From the NCBI GenBank assembly GCA_017959525.1, contig JAGDAL010000259.1, positions 1 to 5,611 of the forward strand: a stretch of 5,611 bases of DNA, read 5' to 3'. Source of the stretch: Lachnospiraceae bacterium. Lineage in GTDB: Bacteria > Bacillota > Clostridia > Lachnospirales > Lachnospiraceae. How positions within the stretch are numbered: position 1 is the first letter of the stretch; each line of letters begins with the position of its first letter. Positions 1-5,611 of the stretch are shown in pieces. The notes beneath the pieces are model-generated. The model searched no databases, was not told the DNA's origin, and saw nothing but the letters and a program-made list of their open reading frames with translations. Position numbers and translations under genes: made by a program.

Positions 1-58
1 AATTCCCTTCCGTTCTCTTCTAAAAATCGGCGGAAATCATTAAAAACACTAAATTATT
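1..58. other. Non-coding stretch after the PLP-enzyme gene
   Basis: These 58 bases follow the TAG at 61-59. They are AT-rich near the stop, and no stable hairpin followed by a T-run is visible, so no rho-independent terminator is called. On the minus strand a GGAAGGG (bases 5-11) close to the edge could be the ribosome binding site of another gene starting just outside the window. That is only a guess. Confidence 0.4.
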
Positions 59-1360
59 CTAGCATAATTGACTATCCTTCACAAGGTTTGCCTCGTAAAG
101 TTTTTGCAGGGACATAAGGATTCCCAGCTTCGCATGGTACCAGGTCAAGCCACCCTGGAAGTAGGCCGCATACGGAGGGCGCAGTGGTCCATCCGCACTT
201 AATTCGATGGAAGAGCCCTGAACAAAAGCACCTGCAGCCATAATAACCTGACTGTCATAGCCCGGCATATCCCATGGTTCCGGAGTAACATAACTATCAA
301 CCGGAGCTGCCGCCTGAATACCTTCGCAGAACGCACATAAACCTTCCGGACACAAGAATTCAATGGCCTGAATAATATCATGACGCTCTTCCGTACCGTT
401 TGGAATTACATGAAAGCCCAAACGCTCATAGATATTAGCAGCAAAAATCGCACCCTTTAACGCGCCGGATACTACGGTCGGTGCTAAGAAAAATCCCTGA
501 TAAAAGGACTGCATAACGCCAAGAGACGCACCCACTTCTTTACCAAGTCCCGGAGAAGTCAAACGATAGGCTGCATTCTCCACGCACTCCTTGGTACCTA
601 CAATATAGCCGCCAATCGGAGCCAATCCGCCACCCGGATTCTTAATGAGGGAACCAACCATCATATCTGCTCCCACATCCATCGGTTCCTTGCGCTCTAC
701 GAATTCGCCGTAGCAGTTATCCACCATGACAATAACGGAAGGCTTGATTCCCTTGATAAAAGAAATCAGCTCACCGATTTGAGCCACGCCGAAGGATGGT
801 CTGGTCTGATAACCCTTGGAACGCTGAATGGTGACCATCTTGGTCTTCTCATTGATGGCCTTCTTGATATTCTCATAATCGAAGCTTCCGTCTTCTAAGA
901 GATCCACCTGGCGATAGGAAATCCCATACTCTGCCAAGGAGCCCTTGGATGGACGAATGCCGATAACCTCCTCTAAGGTATCATACGGCTTACCTACCGG
1001 AGATAACAGTTCATCTCCCGGGCGAAGATTGGACATCAGAGCCAATGCCAAGGCATGGGTACCACAGGTAATCTGCGGACGAACCAATGCGGCCTCTGCA
1101 TGGAAGCAAGTTGCATATACTTCTTCCAAGGTATCTCTTCCCAAATCGTTGTATCCGTATCCGGAGCTCTGGTTGAAGCACTCGGCAGATACGCGATTCT
1201 TTTGCATGGCGCGAACCACCTTCATCTGGTTGTATTCAGCCGTCTCATCGATCTTGGCAAAACGAGGAGCCAGTTCCTTTAAAATCTTCTCACCGAAAGC
1301 ATATACTTCGTTGGAAATACCACATTCGCGGTACATCTCATCCATTTCTAACTTACTCAT
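59..1360 (-). CDS. PLP-dependent methionine gamma-lyase / aluminium resistance family protein (YnbB-like)
   Basis: This 433-residue protein resembles the family annotated as 'methionine gamma-lyase family' or 'aluminium resistance protein' (B. subtilis YnbB type), a branch of the fold-type I PLP enzymes related to Cys/Met metabolism enzymes. Visible marks are GYGYNDLGRDTLEE (67-80) and QITCGTHALALAL (96-108, a phosphate-binding-like loop). VMVDNCYGEF (211-220) contains the likely cofactor-ring Asp214. SLIKNPGGGLAP (237-248) contains Lys240, the probable Schiff-base lysine (bases 641-643). The C-terminal block spans about 344-409 and includes PVDSYVTP, SIELSADGP and QGGLTWYHA. There is no signal peptide or membrane segment, so it is probably cytoplasmic. 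The start at 1360 is supported by its ribosome binding site, and the ATG at 1423 was rejected. The gene lies 10 bases after miaA. In Bacillus the homologue also lies near miaA, beyond hfq and hflX. The true substrate is not established; a C-S lyase or related reaction is inferred from the family name only. Confidence 0.9.
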   Translation of the reverse strand: MSKLEMDEMYRECGISNEVYAFGEKILKELAPRFAKIDETAEYNQMKVVRAMQKNRVSAECFNQSSGYGYNDLGRDTLEEVYATCFHAEAALVRPQITCGTHALALALMSNLRPGDELLSPVGKPYDTLEEVIGIRPSKGSLAEYGISYRQVDLLEDGSFDYENIKKAINEKTKMVTIQRSKGYQTRPSFGVAQIGELISFIKGIKPSVIVMVDNCYGEFVERKEPMDVGADMMVGSLIKNPGGGLAPIGGYIVGTKECVENAAYRLTSPGLGKEVGASLGVMQSFYQGFFLAPTVVSGALKGAIFAANIYERLGFHVIPNGTEERHDIIQAIEFLCPEGLCAFCEGIQAAAPVDSYVTPEPWDMPGYDSQVIMAAGAFVQGSSIELSADGPLRPPYAAYFQGGLTWYHAKLGILMSLQKLYEANLVKDSQLC

Positions 1361-1365
1361 AAAAA

Positions 1366-1371
1366 CCTTTC
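1366..1371 (-). promoter_or_regulatory. Ribosome binding site of the PLP-enzyme gene
   Basis: GAAAGG ends 5 bases before the ATG at 1360, and its first G is the last base of the miaA TAG stop (1373-1371). This site decides the start at 1360. The ATA-preceded alternative 21 codons upstream (ATG at 1423) lies deep inside miaA and would add residues unlike the family. Confidence 0.75.
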
Positions 1372-2303
1372 TAAGAAAGCTCCTGCAGCATAAACTCCAG
1401 GATACGTGCTTCCTCCATATCAAAATCTTCTTTGTGCACCCAAGTCACGTCACGCTCGCGACGGAACCAGGTTAACTGCCGTTTGGCGAAGTGTCTTGAA
1501 TCCCGTTTGATGCGATAGATGGCTTCCTCTAACGTGATTTCACCATCCAAGTAATCCAGGATTTCCTTGTAACCAAGGCCCTGCATGGAAACCATATCTC
1601 TGGTGGCACCATTGGCTGCCAAGGTCTTCACCTCATCGACCAAGCCCTGTTCTATCATGATATCCACGCGCTTGTCAATGCGACGATACAATTCCTCCCG
1701 ATTCATATCCAAGACAAAATAGGTAAAATCATAAGGTGATTCCTTCTGATGGGAGGCCTCGTTATGTTCGGAAATCTTGCCTCCGGTATTGCGATAATAC
1801 TCTAAGGCACGGATGACACGCTTCACATTGTTCGGGTGAATGGCTGCAGCCCCTTCCGGGTCCACCTGTTGCAACTGCTCATACAGATAGTCCTTGCCAC
1901 GGGTCTTAGCCAGTTCTTCTAACTCTTCCCGGTACTGGGTCGCATCGTCTTCTTCCGTAAAATCAATATCATATAATAGCGCCTGAATATAGAATCCGGT
2001 ACCGCCCACTACAATTGGAATATGACCGGCGGCATAGATTTCTTCCATAGCTGCTTTGGCCATCTGCTGGAAGGTCACCACATTAAAGGCTTCCGAAGGA
2101 TCTAAGACATCAATCAAATGATGCTTCACACCCTCCATCTCTTCCGGCGTAATCTTGGCGGAACCGATATCCATATGACGATAGACCTGCATAGAATCCG
2201 CAGATATGATTTCTCCGCCGATGGCTTTTGCCAATCCGATGGAGGCGCTGGTCTTGCCTACCGCAGTAGGTCCCGTCAGCACAATCAACTTCGGTTTGTT
2301 CAT
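1371..2303 (-). CDS. miaA: tRNA dimethylallyltransferase MiaA
   Basis: MiaA transfers a dimethylallyl group from DMAPP to N6 of adenosine 37 in tRNAs that read codons starting with U. This is the first step toward i6A/ms2i6A, which stabilises codon-anticodon pairing. The 310-residue protein has the usual family length. It carries the P-loop GPTAVGKT (11-18) and ISADSMQVYRHMDIGSAK (33-50), which holds the conserved Asp and substrate-contact residues. Further along are HHLID (61-65), VVGGTGFYIQALLY (98-111), NNVKRVIRALEYY (158-170), GLGYKEI (242-248) and RHFAKRQLTWFRR (270-282). The ATG at 2303 puts the P-loop at its normal distance and has a good Shine-Dalgarno site. It follows mutL with a one-base overlap, the same mutL-miaA order found in many bacteria. 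The downstream gene begins 10 bases after its TAG. No abnormality is seen. Confidence 0.98.
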   Translation of the reverse strand: MNKPKLIVLTGPTAVGKTSASIGLAKAIGGEIISADSMQVYRHMDIGSAKITPEEMEGVKHHLIDVLDPSEAFNVVTFQQMAKAAMEEIYAAGHIPIVVGGTGFYIQALLYDIDFTEEDDATQYREELEELAKTRGKDYLYEQLQQVDPEGAAAIHPNNVKRVIRALEYYRNTGGKISEHNEASHQKESPYDFTYFVLDMNREELYRRIDKRVDIMIEQGLVDEVKTLAANGATRDMVSMQGLGYKEILDYLDGEITLEEAIYRIKRDSRHFAKRQLTWFRRERDVTWVHKEDFDMEEARILEFMLQELS

Positions 2304-4234
2304 TATACAATCCTCTTAAATTTCTTATCCAACTCGTAGTGCGTCATAGCAATGATGGTCGGTCTGCCATGCGGACAACGGAATGGATTCTCTAAGGACA
2401 ACAACTGATCGATTAAGCTCTCAATTTCCGGCATGGAAAGTACATGGTTTCCCTTCACCGCTGCCTTACAAGACATGGATGCAATTCGCTCCAAAATCAG
2501 TTCGGAAGTCTTGTCTTCTTTCAGCTCAACGCAAGCGCTGATAGCATCCAAAAACAGCTGTCGCTTATCCAGATTCAAGATGTTATCCGGAACTGCAGTC
2601 AGCGCATACTCTTTGCCTCCGAAATGTTCCACCTGATATCCCAAGGTTTCAAAGGAGTCCTTGTACTTCTCATAGGCTTCCTCTTCCTGGGTGGATAGAG
2701 TCACGATAATCGGTGGATTCAACATCTGGGAAGTCATGGTTTTCTCATGCAATCTGGCCATGGTCTTCTCATACAGCACTTTCTCATGGGCTGCATGCTG
2801 ATCGATAATATAGAGCTTGCCATCGTATTCTACCAGCCAATAGGTACCGAAGACCTGACCGATGATGCGATGATCTGCTCTTGCTTCTTCGGAGAAAAAG
2901 CTGGCCTGTTCGTACGTCGTCTTCTCTGTGTTAGAAACAACAGATGGCTCTTCATGTGATACCTCAGGCTGCACCTCGGGAGGAACTACCTCCGATGTTG
3001 TATTTCCAACAGAAGGCTTCGGTGCATGATAGACCACTTCTTCCGCAACCGCTTCCTTACGCTTGTTCTCATAAAACTCTTTGTACTGCTGTTCGTATGG
3101 AGTGTCCTTATGAATGCTTTCTACGATAGATGCCTTCATGGACTCCAAACGACTGGCTTCAAACGGTTCTGCACGAGGGATGGAAGGTGCAACAACCACT
3201 TCATCCTCATCTTCAACCACCGGAACCACATCAATATCTTCCCGATGGGCGAGTGCATCATGTACCGTACGAAGCAAGGTGTTATAGACCACATTGGAAT
3301 TCTCAAAACGGACTTCCAATTTGGACGGATGCACATTTACATCCACGCCGTTATCCGCAAAATCAAACATCAGAACTGCAAACGGATACTGATGCTGCAT
3401 CAAAAATCCGGCATAGCCTTCTTCCAAGGATTTACTTAAGATACCGCTCTTAATGTAGCGACCGTTCACGAAGAAGGACTCAAAATTACGATTACCGCGA
3501 TTCAATGCAGGGGTTCCGATATAACCATGCAAGGAGAAGCTTTCCTCTTCTGCGGAAATCTCGATTAAGGAAGAGGCAATCTCTCTTCCGTACAATTCAT
3601 AAATCGTATCTTTTAAGTTGCCGTTACCGGCGGTTGCAAACCGATCCTTTCCGTTGGAAATAAAACGGAAAGAAATGGAAGGATTGGAAAGAGCCAACCG
3701 CTCCAGCAGCTCCTGAATATAGTTACCTTCCGTCATTGGAGACTTTAAGAACTTTCTTCTGGCCGGTGTATTATAGAACAATTGTCTTACGAAAAAGGTG
3801 GTGCCGTCCGGCGCGCCCATCTCTTCGAGTGCCATCTCTTTGGCACCTTCAATCACATAACGGGAGCCAATCAACGCATCCTTGGTCTTGGTAATGAGTT
3901 CCACCTTGGATACCGCTGCAATACTCGAAAGTGCCTCCCCGCGGAACCCTAAGGTATGCAAGGATAAAAGCTCCGATGCGCTGCGGATCTTATTGGTGGT
4001 ATGACGCAAAAATGCCAACGGAATCTCTTCCTTTGGAATACCGTATCCGTTGTCCGTAATACGAAGCAACGTGATACCGCCATCCTTGATTTCTACGGTA
4101 ATTGCAGTTGCTCCTGCATCGATAGCATTTTCTACCAATTCCTTCACAACGGAAGAAGGGCGTTCTACCACTTCTCCCGCTGCGATTTTATCAATTGTCT
4201 CCTGATTCAGTAATGCGATTTCGTTTCTTACCAT
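2303..4234 (-). CDS. mutL: DNA mismatch repair protein MutL (endonuclease type)
   Basis: MutL is recruited by mismatch-bound MutS. In organisms without MutH it nicks the discontinuous new strand itself. The 643-residue protein is full length for the Bacillota family. The N-terminal GHKL ATPase has KELVENAIDAGA (31-42, with E32 and N36 matching the catalytic Glu and Mg-binding Asn), DNGYG (61-65), GFRGEALSSI (96-105), NTPARRKF (155-162), FVNGR (255-259) and NVHPSKLEVRF with K305. Residues about 331-450 form an acidic, Val/Pro-containing, low-complexity linker. The C-terminal domain carries DQHAAHEKVLYE (478-489; bases 2768-2803), matching the DQHA(X)2E(X)4E metal-dependent nuclease motif. It also has SCKAAVKGN (588-596), CPHGRP (620-625; bases 2360-2377) and a terminal FKRIV. 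The ATG at 4234 places the conserved IAAGEVVERP block at residues 17-26, the usual distance. The gene overlaps mutS by 7 bases and shares one base with miaA. All known catalytic motifs are present. Confidence 0.98.
   Translation of the reverse strand: MVRNEIALLNQETIDKIAAGEVVERPSSVVKELVENAIDAGATAITVEIKDGGITLLRITDNGYGIPKEEIPLAFLRHTTNKIRSASELLSLHTLGFRGEALSSIAAVSKVELITKTKDALIGSRYVIEGAKEMALEEMGAPDGTTFFVRQLFYNTPARRKFLKSPMTEGNYIQELLERLALSNPSISFRFISNGKDRFATAGNGNLKDTIYELYGREIASSLIEISAEEESFSLHGYIGTPALNRGNRNFESFFVNGRYIKSGILSKSLEEGYAGFLMQHQYPFAVLMFDFADNGVDVNVHPSKLEVRFENSNVVYNTLLRTVHDALAHREDIDVVPVVEDEDEVVVAPSIPRAEPFEASRLESMKASIVESIHKDTPYEQQYKEFYENKRKEAVAEEVVYHAPKPSVGNTTSEVVPPEVQPEVSHEEPSVVSNTEKTTYEQASFFSEEARADHRIIGQVFGTYWLVEYDGKLYIIDQHAAHEKVLYEKTMARLHEKTMTSQMLNPPIIVTLSTQEEEAYEKYKDSFETLGYQVEHFGGKEYALTAVPDNILNLDKRQLFLDAISACVELKEDKTSELILERIASMSCKAAVKGNHVLSMPEIESLIDQLLSLENPFRCPHGRPTIIAMTHYELDKKFKRIV
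2312..2317 (-). promoter_or_regulatory. Ribosome binding site of miaA, inside the mutL 3' end
   Basis: AAGAGG lies 8 bases upstream of the miaA ATG and within the final Lys-Arg codons of mutL. The mutL stop and miaA start are fused as TAATG (2305-2301). This layout favours termination-reinitiation coupling and fixes the start at 2303. Confidence 0.7.
2768..2803 (-). other. MutL endonuclease active-site motif DQHA(X)2E(X)4E
   Basis: These bases encode DQHAAHEKVLYE, the metal-binding nuclease motif that separates MutH-independent MutL proteins (Bacillus, eukaryotic PMS2/MLH3 types) from the non-nuclease Escherichia coli type. With the Cys-containing motifs near the C-terminus (C589, C620, H622), the full metal site appears intact. 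This predicts methylation-independent mismatch repair in this organism. Confidence 0.9.
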
Positions 4235-5611
4235 CTGTTCTTTACCTTGTTGTGCAACTCATTCAACTTATTTAACGCTTCGAGTGGCGTCATACTACTG
4301 ATATCTAAGTGCTTCAGATCATCGATGATGTCTTCATCGGTAATCGTATCAAAAAGGGAAATCTGCTTGAGATCCACCTCGTCTAACTTCTCTGTTTTCT
4401 TTGCTGTGCCGCTTCCAGGAATGGTAATGCTCTTGGCAATGTCGGCAATATCGTTTTCTACCAACTCATTTACGATTTCCTTGGCACGCTCAATAACCGC
4501 ATCCGGAACACCGGCCAGCTTGGCAACCTGAATACCGTAACTCTTATCCGCACCACCGGATACAATCTTACGCAAGAAGACGATGTCATCTCCGTTCTCC
4601 TTGACTGCGATGCAGTAATTGTTGACGCCCGGAAGCTTACCTTCCAACTCCGTCAATTCATGGTAGTGGGTAGCAAATAAGGTCTTCGCTCCAAGAAGCT
4701 TCGGATTAGCTACGTGCTCCACAACTGCCCAGGCAATGGCCAAACCATCAAAGGTAGAAGTACCGCGGCCAATCTCATCCAAAATCAATAAGGAGGAAGC
4801 GGTGGCATTGCGAAGAATGTTGGCCACTTCATTCATCTCCACCATGAAGGTACTCTGTCCGCTGGCCAAGTCATCGGAAGCACCCACACGGGTAAAAATT
4901 CGGTCTACGATTCCTACATCTGCTTCCGCAGCCGGAACAAAAGATCCCATCTGGGCCATCAATACAATCAGTGCGGTCTGACGCATGTAGGTAGACTTAC
5001 CTGCCATATTCGGACCGGTGATAATGGATACCCGATGTTCCCGATTATCCAAGTAGGTGTCATTTTCAATGAACATATCATTCGGAATCATCTTCTCAAC
5101 CACCGGATGACGGCCGTTCTTGATATCGATATGACCGCGTTCATTGATCTTCGGACGTACGTAATGATTCTTCTCGGCAACGTAAGCCAAAGACAAAAAT
5201 ACATCCAAATGTGCAATGGCTTTTGCAGTCTTTTGAATGCGGGCAACCTGTCCGGAAATCTGGTCCAAAATACGGAAATAGAAATCATACTCCAAACGGG
5301 TCAACTTCTCTTCCGCACCAAGAATGGTATTCTCCAATTCCTTCAATTCCGGTGTATAGTAACGCTCTGCATTGGCTAAGGTCTGCTTGCGGATGAAATA
5401 ATCCGGAACCAAATCCTTGTAGGAATTGGTAACTTCCAGATAGTATCCGAAGACCTTGTTGTATTTTACTTTTAAATTCTTAATGCCGGTCTTCTCCTGC
5501 TCTTTGGCAGCCAAGTCCGCCAACCCACTCGTACCGTCCGTAGATGCCTGACGCAGGGTATCTACCTCTTCAGAAAAACCGGTCTTTAAGATGCCGCCAT
5601 CATGAACGGAA
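4228..5611 (-). CDS. mutS: DNA mismatch repair ATPase MutS (partial, N-terminal part outside window)
   Basis: MutS binds base mismatches and small loops as a dimer, then becomes an ATP-bound sliding clamp that recruits MutL. The reading frame stays open to the window edge, giving 460 visible codons before TAA at 4230-4228. Full MutS is usually about 850-900 residues, so the mismatch-reading domain, connector and part of the core lie outside. Visible residues 1-30 resemble the core motif with HDGGIL. Next comes the clamp/lever region with the conserved stretch around YNKVFGYYLEVT (visible residues 50-61). The ATPase domain has Walker A GPNMAGKST (199-207; bases 4990-5016), the DDLASGQSTFMVEM signature (246-259), Walker B LILDE (275-279; bases 4774-4788) and ATHYHEL (313-319). 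The tail has a clamp-binding motif and ends in a conserved PLEALNKLNELH helix. A TTG at 5523 could be mistaken for a start, but MutS-like sequence continues upstream of it. The 3' end overlaps mutL by 7 bases. No truncation or missing catalytic residue is seen. Identification is secure. Confidence 0.97.
   Translation of the reverse strand, partial: SVHDGGILKTGFSEEVDTLRQASTDGTSGLADLAAKEQEKTGIKNLKVKYNKVFGYYLEVTNSYKDLVPDYFIRKQTLANAERYYTPELKELENTILGAEEKLTRLEYDFYFRILDQISGQVARIQKTAKAIAHLDVFLSLAYVAEKNHYVRPKINERGHIDIKNGRHPVVEKMIPNDMFIENDTYLDNREHRVSIITGPNMAGKSTYMRQTALIVLMAQMGSFVPAAEADVGIVDRIFTRVGASDDLASGQSTFMVEMNEVANILRNATASSLLILDEIGRGTSTFDGLAIAWAVVEHVANPKLLGAKTLFATHYHELTELEGKLPGVNNYCIAVKENGDDIVFLRKIVSGGADKSYGIQVAKLAGVPDAVIERAKEIVNELVENDIADIAKSITIPGSGTAKKTEKLDEVDLKQISLFDTITDEDIIDDLKHLDISSMTPLEALNKLNELHNKVKNRW
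4245..4248 (-). promoter_or_regulatory. Probable ribosome binding site of mutL, inside the mutS 3' end
   Basis: AAGG lies 10 bases upstream of the mutL ATG, within the last codons of mutS. The spacing is longer than ideal and the match is short. Since the mutL start (4234) sits before the mutS stop (4230-4228), mutL translation is probably helped by ribosomes terminating on mutS. Confidence 0.45.
4351..4365 (-). other. Sliding-clamp binding motif in the MutS C-terminal tail
   Basis: These bases encode QISLF, a close match to the bacterial beta-clamp (DnaN) binding pentapeptide of the QL(S/D)LF type. It lies in the hydrophilic tail between the ATPase domain and the terminal dimerisation helix, 40 residues from the C-terminus. 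MutS proteins of Bacillus and other bacteria carry a clamp motif in this region, which couples them to the replisome. The motif is seen directly; binding is inferred. Confidence 0.75.

Noticed and set aside
21..40. Possible hairpin after the PLP-enzyme gene
   Set aside because: The GC-rich patch (cggcgg) has no matching complementary arm nearby, so it does not form a convincing stem.
1361..1423. Longer start for the PLP enzyme at ATG 1423, adding 21 residues
   Set aside because: The extension overlaps miaA by about 50 bases, reads as basic/Cys/Ser-rich sequence unlike the family, and bypasses the good GAAAGG site before the ATG at 1360.
945..1475. Plus-strand open frame of 176 codons running across the PLP gene/miaA junction
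   Set aside because: It is antisense to two well-supported genes, is rich in Ser/Lys/Arg with no recognisable motif, and has no clear ribosome binding site. It is a shadow of the minus-strand codons.
3026..3439. Plus-strand open frame of 137 codons within mutL
   Set aside because: It is entirely antisense to conserved MutL codons, and its composition (His/Ile/Phe-rich, no domain pattern) is typical of a shadow frame.
4228..5523. mutS starting at TTG 5523 as a complete short gene
   Set aside because: The frame is open to the window edge and the 29 codons upstream of 5523 encode recognisable MutS core sequence (HDGGIL and following), so the gene is cut by the window edge, not short.
2303..5611. 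Phase-variable homopolymer tracts in mutS or mutL
   Set aside because: I looked for long single-base runs that could switch mismatch repair on and off. Only runs of about five bases were seen, and both reading frames are intact.

Overview
The window is a single co-directional gene block on the minus strand, read from high to low coordinates: mutS (5' end outside the window), mutL, miaA, and a PLP-dependent 'methionine gamma-lyase / aluminium resistance' family protein (the YnbB-type family). The protein style points to a Bacillota (Firmicutes) bacterium of the class Clostridia, plausibly Lachnospiraceae. The reasons are an endonuclease-type MutL, a YnbB-type protein beside miaA, AG-rich Shine-Dalgarno sites and moderate GC. 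The family-level placement is an impression from sequence style, not a search result.

Layout: 5611-4228 holds the C-terminal 460 codons of mutS (clamp/lever region, complete ATPase domain, C-terminal tail with a sliding-clamp motif). 4234-2303 is a complete mutL with GHKL ATPase, acidic/proline-containing linker and endonuclease domain. 2303-1371 is a complete miaA. 1360-59 is the complete PLP enzyme gene. Positions 58-1 are non-coding, with no terminator visible.

The genes are packed very tightly. mutS and mutL overlap by 7 bases, mutL and miaA share one base (TAATG), and miaA is separated from the next start by 10 bases, with that gene's Shine-Dalgarno site abutting the miaA stop. No promoter or terminator can be seen between them, so they are probably one transcript that enters from beyond 5611 and may continue past position 1. 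MutS and MutL together form the mismatch recognition and strand-incision module of methyl-independent repair. MiaA prenylates A37 of tRNAs reading UNN codons. The role of the PLP enzyme is not established.

I found no RNA gene, mobile element, CRISPR array, repeat or evidence of an undescribed system. This is largely ordinary core-genome sequence, and the findings below are modest.
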